Below, piece by piece: positions 1 to 8,527 of a stretch of 64,000 nucleotides of DNA. The translations under genes were made by a program, and so were the position numbers. The stretch is from Methylocystis echinoides (GTDB lineage Bacteria > Pseudomonadota > Alphaproteobacteria > Rhizobiales > Beijerinckiaceae): assembly GCF_040687965.1 (NCBI RefSeq), contig NZ_CP156084.1:3286501-3350500 (forward strand), written 5' to 3'. Numbering within the stretch: the first letter of the stretch is position 1; every line of letters begins with the position of its first letter. The notes below the pieces were generated by a model. The model ran no database searches. It worked only from the letters and a program-made list of their open reading frames with translations, and had not been told where the DNA came from.

Positions 1-52
1 GGCGATGATGGCGCAGGAGCCCATCGTGGAGATCAACCTGCACTCGCACTAA
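1..52 (+). CDS. C-terminal end of an unidentified protein (partial)
   Basis: The window opens inside a reading frame (first full codon at 2) that ends with TAA at 50-52. Only about 16 residues are visible, ending in ...EPIVEINLHSH, which is too little to name a family. A strong hairpin terminator follows 15 bases later, which supports this being a real gene end. The next gene on the same strand encodes a periplasmic copper protein, so a metal-related function is possible but not shown. Confidence 0.5.
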   Translation, partial: AMMAQEPIVEINLHSH

Positions 53-67
53 AAGCGCAGGATTTCT

Positions 68-93
68 AAGCCGGCTGAGCAGCCGGCTTTTTT
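68..93 (+). terminator. Rho-independent terminator
   Basis: A 9-bp stem (68-76 with 81-89), a four-base GAGC loop and a run of six T form a textbook intrinsic terminator. It ends only 13 bases before the ATG of the copper protein gene at 107, so that gene is either expressed by read-through or the hairpin sits in its own leader. Confidence 0.85.
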
Positions 94-106
94 CAGGGAG
101 AGAAAA

Positions 107-712
107 ATGGTGATCAGGCGGCGTGATCTTTTGGCGTCCGGCGGCTCATTGCTCGCCGGCGCGGCTCTCGGTTTCATTCCGGCGCGGTCGGCGCTGGCCC
201 ATGAGTATGACGTCGGCAAGCTCAAGGTTGAGCATCCCTGGCTGCGCGCCCCCGCCGATGGCGAGAAGAACGCTTCCTTCTACGCGTTCCTGCATAACGC
301 CGGCGATACGCCCGACAAGCTCGTCGCAGTGAAGGTCGAGAAATTCGGCAAGGCCGTCGTTCACGGCGACGCGAAAAATCTCGAGCTCGAGACGCCGGTG
401 GTCCTGCCGCCGAAGTCGAAGGTCACCTTGGCGCCGGGCGGCGTTTATGTCGCGCTGCTCGACGCGAAAAAGCATCTCGAAATCGGCTGGGGCCTGGAAA
501 TGACGCTCGTTTTCGAGAAGGCCGGCGAAGTCGTCGTCGACGCCGCAATCGATGCGCCGGACGCCAAGCACGCGCATGACGCCGAAGCCATGGAGCGCTG
601 GGAGAAGGCTCACAATAAAGACACCTCCGGGCCGAAGGAAAGCGCCGGCCACGAAGCGCATCATGGCCATGAGGGCCACCACCATTCGGAGAAGCCCGAA
701 GGCGCGAAATAG
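107..712 (+). CDS. Periplasmic PCu(A)C-type (DUF461) copper-binding protein, His-rich tail
   Basis: The 201-residue protein starts with an RRR-containing, Tat-like signal peptide predicted to be cut after Ala31, which would leave His32 as the mature N-terminus. Residues 40-145 match the PCu(A)C fold (HPW..AP near 43-49, a Y/F-A-x-L-x-N strand, LAPGG turn, and a final F..AG..V strand). Canonical PCu(A)C proteins bind Cu(I) through an HxM pair after the GG turn; here that site reads Y114-V-A116. His86 is kept. Methanotroph PCu(A)C domains have been reported to use an N-terminal histidine brace instead, and the mature His32 fits that. Residues about 155-194 form a His-rich tail with at least ten histidines, likely for extra metal binding. 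A purine-rich ribosome site (GGGAGAG) lies before the ATG. Confidence 0.8.
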   Translation: MVIRRRDLLASGGSLLAGAALGFIPARSALAHEYDVGKLKVEHPWLRAPADGEKNASFYAFLHNAGDTPDKLVAVKVEKFGKAVVHGDAKNLELETPVVLPPKSKVTLAPGGVYVALLDAKKHLEIGWGLEMTLVFEKAGEVVVDAAIDAPDAKHAHDAEAMERWEKAHNKDTSGPKESAGHEAHHGHEGHHHSEKPEGAK

Positions 713-820
713 ACGGGCGCGAGGCCCGGGCGCATTTCAGCGCTCGGGCGCCACACGTCCCGAAGCGCGAGGGGCGCTCATGCGCGTTCGCCGACAATCC
801 CGCCGGCGGCCATGCGAGGC

Positions 821-851
821 AAAAACGCAAAACGCGCGCCGTAGGCGCGCG
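821..851 (-). terminator. Probable intrinsic terminator of the small membrane protein gene
   Basis: An 8-bp GC-only stem (833-840 with 844-851, 3-base loop) read on the minus strand is followed by a T-rich tail (TTTTGCGTTTTT). It lies 24 bases beyond the stop of the minus-strand gene at 876. Confidence 0.6.
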
Positions 852-875
852 TAGCGGAGCGTTGTTCTCGTTGGA

Positions 876-1103
876 TCAGTGGTCGACGCTAACGAGCCGT
901 CCCGTAAACTGCGCCTGATCGGCAACCGGCGACGCATTCTGCGTAGGGTTGATCGGCAGGGCAAAGCCAAGAATGAAGGCGGCGAGCGCCATGGCTGCGA
1001 CAAGAAGAATTGAAACGCGGAATTGACGACGGGCTGACTCGCGGTCGAAACTGCGCGAATACGCGGGCTCAATTTGGTCGTCGAACTTATCAACGAGCGA
1101 CAT
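876..1103 (-). CDS. Small single-pass membrane protein, unknown function
   Basis: A 75-residue protein with a charged N-terminus (residues 1-28), one hydrophobic segment at about 31-50 and a short polar C-terminus, so it is probably inner-membrane anchored with the tail outside. I do not recognise a named family. It stands alone, with its own terminator downstream and about 200 bases of AT-richer, promoter-like sequence (1104-1306) upstream that it shares with the end of the convergently placed glycosyltransferase gene. Confidence 0.6.
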   Translation of the reverse strand: MSLVDKFDDQIEPAYSRSFDRESARRQFRVSILLVAAMALAAFILGFALPINPTQNASPVADQAQFTGRLVSVDH

Positions 1104-1306
1104 AGTCAGTCTTCCTCTCGGCTAAAACGCCCTTTTTCTCCCACCGCGGCGGCCTCCCTAAAACCGACGCGGCCCAGGCTCGACCCCCTCCGGTCTTTGC
1201 CTTTGCTCGGGTAACTATCAACAAGCCAAAAAGTTGCATCGGCAGCTCAAAAATTCATAAAAAATTAACTTTTTTTCACTTCAGAGTTAACGGACGGCGA
1301 CGCGGA

Positions 1307-2557
1307 TCACTCAAATTGCAACTTTTGCGGGTTGGCAGACGCGCAGCCGGACCGACCATCGGGCTGTTTTTCCTCGACGAAAACATAGCGGATCGTCACG
1401 ACAAGGAGCGCGACGACGGCGACGACACCCAGCGGCGCCGCCAGCAGCGTCGCAAGCGGGCGGGCGAAGAGCGGCGCGCCATAGACGAGGGCGAGCGCTG
1501 ACTTTTCGTAAGGGCGAAACCCGTTCTCGAGCCCGTGCGCCAGCAGCAAGGCGATGGCCGGCGCCAGCGCCATCATGTCGTAATCGAGCGAGTAGGGCGT
1601 CGCGAGGAACAGGGCGGCGATCACGCCGGCGGCTTTGACGCGCGCGTCGGCCCCGGATCGCAGCAGGGCGAGAACCGCCGCCACGGCGCAAACGGCTACG
1701 AGCCCCTGCCAGAACCAGGCAGCCGGCACGCTCCCGCCGATCAGTCGAACGGCGGCGAAGACGCTCTGGATCTTCTCGAAGCCGGTCGCCCCCTGTTCGA
1801 CAATGGCGCGGGTGAAGCCGAGGCTGTCATAGAAGGCGCGCCAACTGGCGACGCCGAAGGCGGCGATGCTCGCCGCGGTCATCAGCGCAATGGATGCAGC
1901 GGCGCCTGCGAGGGCGCGCCCGTGACGGCCGACGAGCAATGCGAGCGGCAGCAGCAGCGCAAATTGCGGCTTATAGGCGAGCAGGCCGAAAAGCGCGCCG
2001 GCGACGGCGGCCCGCCGCTCCAGAAGATGAAATCCGCCGCCGAGCAGGGCGGCGGTAAGGAAGCCGTTCTGCCCGTGACCCAGATTGACGAAGACGGCAG
2101 GGAAGGCGAGGGCGGCGACGACCACGGCGCGTCGGCTCAGGCCGGATCCATCCAGCAGCAAGAGGATCGCAATCAGATAGAGCGCAAGGGTCGAGAACTG
2201 CCAAACGGCGAGCGCCTGGAGATAGGGCAGGCGCGCGAGCAGCGCCGCCACGCCGAGGAAATAGGGCGGATAGTGCCAGCCGAAGACGCCTGTGTCCGGT
2301 CCGAAGGCGGCGCGCTGGGCGGCTGCATGACGCGCGATGTCGAAGGGCGCCTCGGGATGCCCGGCCAGCGCCTCCTTACCGGCGACCCACACCTGGCTGA
2401 AGTCGGCGCCGAGCGGCAGATCATTGGGCCCGATCCCGCCCCGGGAGGTGGCCACGGCGACGACGGCGGCCCCCACGGAAAACGTCAGCAGAACGAGCGG
2501 ATAGGTTTTCAGCCGCTCCGGCGTCGCCCAGTCTCCATCGCGCAGCGTCGCCAACAT
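1307..2557 (-). CDS. GT87-family (DUF2029) integral membrane glycosyltransferase
   Basis: About 416 residues with around ten hydrophobic segments. The N-terminal part carries the features of the DUF2029/GT87 polyprenyl-phosphate-sugar-dependent mannosyltransferase-like family: a GADF motif with the probable catalytic aspartate in the first outer loop, then a W-x-Y-P-P-x-F motif. These enzymes transfer sugars from lipid carriers on the outer side of the inner membrane; the acceptor here is unknown. The frame can be extended five codons to a GTG at 2572, but those codons themselves contain a strong GGAGG ribosome site placed correctly for the ATG at 2557, which I therefore prefer. Confidence 0.75.
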   Translation of the reverse strand: MLATLRDGDWATPERLKTYPLVLLTFSVGAAVVAVATSRGGIGPNDLPLGADFSQVWVAGKEALAGHPEAPFDIARHAAAQRAAFGPDTGVFGWHYPPYFLGVAALLARLPYLQALAVWQFSTLALYLIAILLLLDGSGLSRRAVVVAALAFPAVFVNLGHGQNGFLTAALLGGGFHLLERRAAVAGALFGLLAYKPQFALLLPLALLVGRHGRALAGAAASIALMTAASIAAFGVASWRAFYDSLGFTRAIVEQGATGFEKIQSVFAAVRLIGGSVPAAWFWQGLVAVCAVAAVLALLRSGADARVKAAGVIAALFLATPYSLDYDMMALAPAIALLLAHGLENGFRPYEKSALALVYGAPLFARPLATLLAAPLGVVAVVALLVVTIRYVFVEEKQPDGRSGCASANPQKLQFE

Positions 2558-2709
2558 CGCTCCCTCCTCCACCTTCAGCGTGACTTTGCAGGAATAACGG
2601 AAGGCGGTTTAATGGGAGGCGCCGACACGCGGGCTTGACCTGCGGATTTTCATTGCCGGGCGGCGGTCCGCAAATTATGGTGCGACGCACACTCCCCCTA
2701 ACGGAATGA

Positions 2710-3918
<1,209 letters not shown>

Positions 3919-3921
3919 AGG

Positions 3922-3977
3922 GCGCCGCCCCCTCCCTCTAGGCCCTGCACAAGCGGGAGAGGGTGGGGCGCTCTCCA
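3922..3977. repeat. Imperfect inverted repeat after aatA
   Basis: The arms GCGCCGCCCCCTCCCTCT and AGAGGGTGGGGCGC can pair imperfectly around a loop of about 17 bases. It has no T run. This may be a processing or termination hairpin, or a small dispersed palindrome; a related CCCTCCCTGCAAGGGGGAG palindrome follows the gene ending at 62593. Confidence 0.35.
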
Positions 3978-4057
3978 CGCTTTACCCGCTTCCTCCCCGC
4001 GCCTTAGAATAAAGAAAAAGCGCAGGCCCCCGATCTGCGCCGCGGAGGGACGTCGCC

Positions 4058-4597
4058 ATGACCCTTTTTCTGCTTATCGTGCTTGCGGGTTTGAGCGCGC
4101 TGATCGCCTATGTCTCGCTTCAGCCCAACACCTTCCGCATTGCGCGCTCGGCCGTGATCGACGCGCCGCCGGAGCGCATCTATCCGCTCATCAACGACCT
4201 GCATCATTGGGAGCGCTGGTCGCCCTGGTCGAAACTCGACCCCGCCCAGATCGTCGCCTACGACGGCTCGCCGCTCGGCGCCGGCGCCGTCATGTCCTGG
4301 TCCGGCAACAGCAAGGTCGGCGCAGGAAAGATGAAGATCGCCGAGAGCAGCCAGAATGAACGAATTCGCATCAAGATCCAGTTCCTGAAGCCGATGAAGG
4401 CGATCCACGACGTCCAGTTCGACTTGAAGCCCATCGACGAGACGCGAACGGAAGTGGTCTGGACCATGTCCGGCAAGAATGAGTTCATGGCCAAGGCGGT
4501 GCACGCCTTCATGAACATGGACCGGGCGGTCGGCGGCCAGTTCGAGCAGGGCCTCGCCAATCTGAAAACGCTTGTGGAAGCTCCGGCCGAAGCATAG
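4058..4597 (+). CDS. SRPBCC (START-like) family protein with N-terminal membrane anchor
   Basis: A 179-residue protein with one hydrophobic helix at residues 2-20 followed by a polyketide cyclase/START-like domain (about 30-175). The typical family opening is seen: an IDAPPERIYPLI strand-helix, then an HHWERWSPW motif, then a GAGAVMSW strand. Members bind hydrophobic ligands in a helix-grip pocket; no specific ligand can be inferred. It is followed after 45 bases by a small secreted protein gene on the same strand. Confidence 0.75.
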   Translation: MTLFLLIVLAGLSALIAYVSLQPNTFRIARSAVIDAPPERIYPLINDLHHWERWSPWSKLDPAQIVAYDGSPLGAGAVMSWSGNSKVGAGKMKIAESSQNERIRIKIQFLKPMKAIHDVQFDLKPIDETRTEVVWTMSGKNEFMAKAVHAFMNMDRAVGGQFEQGLANLKTLVEAPAEA

Positions 4598-4642
4598 CTC
4601 TGTGCGAGTCGGGACGCCATCTCGACTTAAGGAGCTATCATA

Positions 4643-4861
4643 ATGAGACATTTGCTAATGGCCGGACTTGCAGCCGCGACTTTCGCCGCGACATTGACGA
4701 TCGAGCCGCGCGAGGCGGGCGCTGTCGTGTGTGCGGCGGGACCCTATCGCGCCGGCTGCGCCGGCTATCGCGGCGCCGCGGTTGTTCGCCGCCCTGTCGC
4801 CCCGGCGCGCGTTTGCCGCACGATGTGGGTCCGTGGGGTCCGCCGGACGGTTTGTAGCTAA
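4643..4861 (+). CDS. Small secreted cysteine-containing protein
   Basis: The 72-residue product has a signal peptide (about residues 1-27, ending ...REAGA) and a short mature part with four to five cysteines and a repeated R-V-C-R / V-R-R-T-V-C pattern. Similar tiny exported proteins with a terminal RxxC motif are common and uncharacterised in Rhizobiales. An AAGGAG ribosome site lies ten bases before the ATG, supporting expression. Confidence 0.65.
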   Translation: MRHLLMAGLAAATFAATLTIEPREAGAVVCAAGPYRAGCAGYRGAAVVRRPVAPARVCRTMWVRGVRRTVCS

Positions 4862-4866
4862 ATTTT

Positions 4867-4895
4867 GGCGCGCGGCAGGTCCTGCCGCCGCGCGC
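4867..4895. terminator. GC-rich hairpin between convergent genes
   Basis: A nearly perfect palindrome centred on GCAGGTCCTGC with GCGCGCGG-type arms lies between the stop of the small secreted protein (4861) and the stop of sodB (4917). There is no clean T run on either side, so a bidirectional terminator is likely but not proven. Confidence 0.4.
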
Positions 4896-4916
4896 ATGCC
4901 TTGCAACGCGCCAGGC

Positions 4917-5513
4917 TTACTTGGCGGCGTCCAACATTTCCTCGACATGTTCCCAATTGACCAGATGGTCGAGGAAGGCCTTCAGATAGTCGGCGCGGCG
5001 GTTGCGGTAGTCGATGTAATAGGAGTGCTCCCACACGTCGGCCACGAGCAGCGGCTGCGCGCCGTGGACGATCGGATTTTCCGCGTTCGGCGTCTTGCGG
5101 ATGGCAGCCTTGCCGTCCTTGAGTTCGAGCCACACCCAGCCTGAGCCGAACTGGCCAAGGCCTTCCTTCTGAAATTCTTCCTTGAACTTGTCGAAGGAGC
5201 CGAAGGAATCGACGATGAGCTTCTCGATCCTGGCGGGCGCCGCGCCGCCGCCATTCGGTTTCATCCACTTCCAGTAATGGTGGTGATTGTAGTGCTGCGC
5301 GACATTGTTGAAGATCGGCGTGTTCTTGCCGAAGGAGCCGACGATCACGTCCTCGATGGGCTTGCCCTCGAACTCCGTGCCCTTGATCAGATTATTGGCG
5401 TTCGTGACATAAGTCGCGTGATGTTTGTCGTGATGATACTCAAAGGATTCGCGCGACAAATAGGGCTGAAGGGCGTCGTAAGCGTAGGGGAGATCTTCAA
5501 GCGTGAAGGACAT
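4917..5513 (-). CDS. sodB: Superoxide dismutase, Fe/Mn family
   Basis: A 198-residue cytosolic enzyme converting superoxide to oxygen and peroxide. Visible metal ligands: His27 in EYHHDKHH, the His of the YNHHHYW segment, and the Asp and His of DVWEHSYYIDY. The GSGWVWLEL and NPIVHG segments are as in alphaproteobacterial enzymes usually annotated as Fe-type, though metal choice cannot be decided from sequence by eye. The TTG one codon upstream is ignored because ATG at 5513 has an AGGAGA site at the right distance. No signal peptide. Confidence 0.93.
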   Translation of the reverse strand: MSFTLEDLPYAYDALQPYLSRESFEYHHDKHHATYVTNANNLIKGTEFEGKPIEDVIVGSFGKNTPIFNNVAQHYNHHHYWKWMKPNGGGAAPARIEKLIVDSFGSFDKFKEEFQKEGLGQFGSGWVWLELKDGKAAIRKTPNAENPIVHGAQPLLVADVWEHSYYIDYRNRRADYLKAFLDHLVNWEHVEEMLDAAK

Positions 5514-5621
5514 CAATCGTCTCCTGACAGAAACGGGACTCGCTGGCCCCGCGTTTAACTAGACCCGGCGCCATTGCGCGGCAATAAGCAATAACGAGTC
5601 CTCGACGGCAGGCGCGGCAAG

Positions 5622-5649
5622 CAAAATGGCCCGGCGCGGGCCGGGCCAT
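5622..5649 (-). terminator. Intrinsic terminator downstream of the periplasmic protein gene
   Basis: A perfect 10-bp stem (5626-5635 with 5640-5649) with a GCGG loop is followed on the minus strand by TTTGCTTG. It lies just past the stop of the gene ending at 5678. Confidence 0.7.
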
Positions 5650-5677
5650 CGAAGAGGCGCAGGATTTCGTTTCGGGA

Positions 5678-6286
5678 TCAGGCCGGAGCGTTCGCCGCTT
5701 CAACCGACTTGTTGGACTTGGCGCGCAGCGCCAGCCACATGACGCCGACCAGCGAGAAGAAGGCGACCCCGTAGAGGATGTATTCGAGCATCCCCCAGAA
5801 GGTGTAGAGCCCCACCGTAAAGGGGAACTGCGACACCCATTCATTGCCGAGATCGTCCCGAACTGTCACGATCGCGACATAGCGACCGGAATCCTTGAAA
5901 TCATGTTCGAAGGTCATGATCCCGTTGCGATAGACCTTCGGCTCATAATGAGCGACGGTCAGCGCCTCGAGATTATCCTTGGCCACAGGCGCGCCCGTGT
6001 CTTTCACGATGCGGGCGCCGATCGCCATATCGCGCAGCTCCGGAGAGACCGCGGTCAGAGCGATGACGGTTGGACCCGTCTGGGCGATGTCCTGGCAGAA
6101 TTCCTGCTCCTCGCCCGAGCGCTGATAGCCAATGAAATGCATGGTGCTCGGACCAACGCGCATCACGCATTCGTCCTGCTCCAGTTTGACGCCGCCATGC
6201 GCCTGCGCCCCGCTGGGCAGGAGGCCGAAAGCAGAGACAAAACCAAACGCCGCAGCCAAGAGGCCGCGCCGAAACAAACCCTTCAT
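5678..6286 (-). CDS. Periplasmic protein anchored by a C-terminal helix, unknown function
   Basis: About 202 residues: a signal peptide (MKGLFRRG... to ...GAQA), a periplasmic domain beginning HGGVKLEQDEC (about 28-160), and one C-terminal membrane helix (about 165-188) with a short basic tail. Two cysteines (in DECVMRVG and EEFCQDI) and several Met/His residues (VMRVGPSTMHFIGYQ) could form a disulfide or metal site. I recall similar proteins in methane- and ammonia-oxidising and other proteobacteria, none with a known role. The frame extends further upstream, but ATG at 6286 has a GGAGA site and begins the signal peptide. Confidence 0.7.
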   Translation of the reverse strand: MKGLFRRGLLAAAFGFVSAFGLLPSGAQAHGGVKLEQDECVMRVGPSTMHFIGYQRSGEEQEFCQDIAQTGPTVIALTAVSPELRDMAIGARIVKDTGAPVAKDNLEALTVAHYEPKVYRNGIMTFEHDFKDSGRYVAIVTVRDDLGNEWVSQFPFTVGLYTFWGMLEYILYGVAFFSLVGVMWLALRAKSNKSVEAANAPA

Positions 6287-6735
6287 GCTCGTCTCCTCAT
6301 CAAGACATGATTCTGGCCGTGTGGTCCGGCGGCTCCCACGCCGCCGCCCGCCGCTCTTCCAGCCGTTGACAAGAGCTTTGTATTGCGACCACGTTTTACT
6401 ATGCGGCATCGAGCCGCACTCTTCATGTGTATTTCAAGATTTTGAATTTGTTCAGCTTTGAGTAAGCCGGAGGGGACGCTTCCCAAGATCGAGACGCTAC
6501 ATATTGAATCTGAGCGGCCAAAACCCCATATATATAGAAAACGCGTCGGTCGCAGCGTCGCCGTGGACAATTGTAGACGAAAGTAATTCTTACATCCTTT
6601 TGCCCTATAATTCTCGGGATTGTGCGTTTCCGTAATTGTCATGTTAAAAAGCGATGCGACTGCGCAATCCAAGGCCGCTGAGGCGACTCTGCGGGGGATT
6701 GGCCAGCAGGGCGCTAAATTAGCGACGGAAGGGAT
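6287..6735. promoter_or_regulatory. Divergent intergenic region (449 bp), AT-rich
   Basis: This gap separates two divergent genes and must hold both promoters. It is AT-rich between about 6410 and 6625 compared with its surroundings. A perfect TATAAT lies at 6606-6611 on the plus strand, about 125 bases before the ATG at 6736, but I see no convincing -35 element at 16-18 bases. A TATATATA stretch lies near 6528. I found no convincing coding frame. Confidence 0.4.
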
Positions 6736-7581
6736 ATGACGCGCAATCTGTCCGGTTGGGACGTGACCGTTGGCGGCCTGCTGCTTGCCGGCGCCGGCGC
6801 TTATGCGATGTGGACGGGCTGGGACATGATCCTGCTGGAACGCGGCTGGAGCATGTTCATCGCCGGCGCGGTGGCCATCTCTGGAGGCGTGGTGACAATG
6901 GCGCTCGGACGCGTCGTCGCGCATCTGGCGCGCATCGCTCCGGCGACGGCGCACTTGACGGCGCTGCCCGCCGTCGCTGCAAGCCCCGCGCCCGTCGCCA
7001 TGGCGGAACCGTCGCAAAATGGGCGCGAGGAAGCGCCGCCGGAGCAGGCGGTCGCGGAAGAGAAGGCCGCAGTCAGCGCGGCCGCCAAGGCCGCGCCTTC
7101 GAAGCCGCCACTGGTTAAGCCCTCGCCTTCCAAGCCGCCGCTCGCCAACCAGCCGCTCGCGAAACCGCCGTCATCCAGACCGCCGCTCTCCAAGCCGCTT
7201 GCAAAGCTCGTCGAGACGCAGATCGCCGCGCGCGACGACGACAAGCCGGCCAAGGCCGAAGGAGCGCCGCTGCGCCCTGCGTCGCCGCCGCCGCGGTTCG
7301 TCGTTCCGCCCTCGGGCGCAGCGCAGCCCGATGAGCGGGCGGTCGGCTCAAAATCAGAGACTCAACCGCCAGATTTCGCCGCGCTGCTGAATCCGCAACA
7401 GCACGCGGAGCCAAAAGCCGAGCCCGCCGCCCCGCCGTCTGAGGTCGACCGTTATACGGCGGGAGACGCGACGTATGTCATGATGTCCGACGGTTCGGTC
7501 GAGGTGCACAGCGCCGAGGGCGTACAGCGTTATCCGTCGCTTGCGGCGTTGAAGGCGGATACGACGCTTCGCCAGCGCTAG
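6736..7581 (+). CDS. Membrane protein with proline-rich repeat region, unknown function
   Basis: The 281-residue protein has two hydrophobic helices (about 9-27 and 37-60), then a long low-complexity Ala/Pro/Lys region with degenerate SKPPL/AKPP repeats (about 115-160). It ends in a short conserved block, D-R-Y-x-A-G-D-A-T-Y-V-M-x-S-D-G-S-V-E-V, which I have seen at the end of similar Rhizobiales proteins. The layout suggests an envelope-spanning linker with a small terminal domain. Its stop overlaps that of the convergent CBS gene by four bases. Confidence 0.65.
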   Translation: MTRNLSGWDVTVGGLLLAGAGAYAMWTGWDMILLERGWSMFIAGAVAISGGVVTMALGRVVAHLARIAPATAHLTALPAVAASPAPVAMAEPSQNGREEAPPEQAVAEEKAAVSAAAKAAPSKPPLVKPSPSKPPLANQPLAKPPSSRPPLSKPLAKLVETQIAARDDDKPAKAEGAPLRPASPPPRFVVPPSGAAQPDERAVGSKSETQPPDFAALLNPQQHAEPKAEPAAPPSEVDRYTAGDATYVMMSDGSVEVHSAEGVQRYPSLAALKADTTLRQR

Positions 7582-8504
7582 GCGTTGGCGCTCTTGCCCC
7601 AGATCAGGAACAAGCCGGCGTCTCCCGGCAGCCCGTCGGGAAAATCGATGATCTGCGCCGCAATCTTGAAGCCGCGCGGATGAAGCTCGTTGCGCCAGCG
7701 TCGATAGACGTCCGCCGGCTCGCCGCGTAACGTCTCGGGCCAATGCAGGTCCGGCGCGTTGATCGCCCGGCCGCCGTCGACGCAAAGCTGCGCGGGAAAA
7801 CGAATGAGCATGTATTCGGTCAGTCCGCTCTGCGCCGCCGCGCGCGCCTGAGAGAGCATCCCCCGCCATTGCGCGTCGGTGAGGCGGCGCGCCGCGAGCT
7901 CACGAATGCGCTGTTCGCGTAAGGCCGTGGCGGCCCTGTGCTGCTCGATGCGCTCGATTGCGATCTGACGCTCATGCGCGCCGACGAGCTCGCGAAACTC
8001 CGAGGCGCTCACAATGTCGCAGAAGGCTGGCTCCGGCTGCGTCTTGGCGAGCGTCGGCCTGTCCGCGTGCCCGGCGGCCTTGGCGATGGCTTCCAGCACC
8101 GCGCGATGCAGCAAAAGACCGACGAGCTTGTGCCCTTCGACGACGGGCATGCGCTTGAGGCGGTGCGCCGCCATGATCCGTTCGACCTCGGCGATGCGCG
8201 CGTCGCTGGGCACATAGATCGGCGGCGCGGTCATGATCTCGCGCAGCGCCGCGCCATTGCCGTGGAACGGCGCCTTCGGCCGGTTACGCAGCAGAAAGGG
8301 CGGGATCGGCCCGAGATCGACGGGGAGCGCCGGAAGCGCTTTTTCGAGGTTGCTGCGCGTGACGATGCCGATCGGCGTGAGATCGTCGTCGACGACCGGC
8401 ACCACGCCGACGGACGACTCGGCGAGCGCTTTTGCGACATAATCGACGTCTGCGTCGGCCGTCACATAGACGAAGCGGCGCTGCATGAGGTCGCAAGCAA
8501 TCAT
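7578..8504 (-). CDS. CBS-pair protein fused to an uncharacterised C-terminal domain
   Basis: 308 residues. Residues about 5-55 and 85-135 are two CBS motifs (V.DDDLTPIGIVTRSN and V.EGHKLVGLLLHRAV), which form a Bateman module that usually senses adenine nucleotides. A helical linker (about 165-205) leads to a domain of about 100 residues with the motifs TEYMLIRFPAQLC, DGGRAINAPD and LHPRGF, which I recall as a stand-alone conserved hypothetical protein in Rhizobiales. The fusion suggests nucleotide-responsive control of that domain. No operon partner. Confidence 0.7.
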   Translation of the reverse strand: MIACDLMQRRFVYVTADADVDYVAKALAESSVGVVPVVDDDLTPIGIVTRSNLEKALPALPVDLGPIPPFLLRNRPKAPFHGNGAALREIMTAPPIYVPSDARIAEVERIMAAHRLKRMPVVEGHKLVGLLLHRAVLEAIAKAAGHADRPTLAKTQPEPAFCDIVSASEFRELVGAHERQIAIERIEQHRAATALREQRIRELAARRLTDAQWRGMLSQARAAAQSGLTEYMLIRFPAQLCVDGGRAINAPDLHWPETLRGEPADVYRRWRNELHPRGFKIAAQIIDFPDGLPGDAGLFLIWGKSANA

Positions 8505-8527
8505 TCGGGTCCCCGCATGGTCCCCAC

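Noticed and set aside
1535-2638. A 367-residue plus-strand frame inside the GT87 gene
   Set aside because: The translation is rich in Gly/Gln/Arg/Glu with no hydrophobic core or motif, while the minus-strand frame encodes a clear membrane enzyme.
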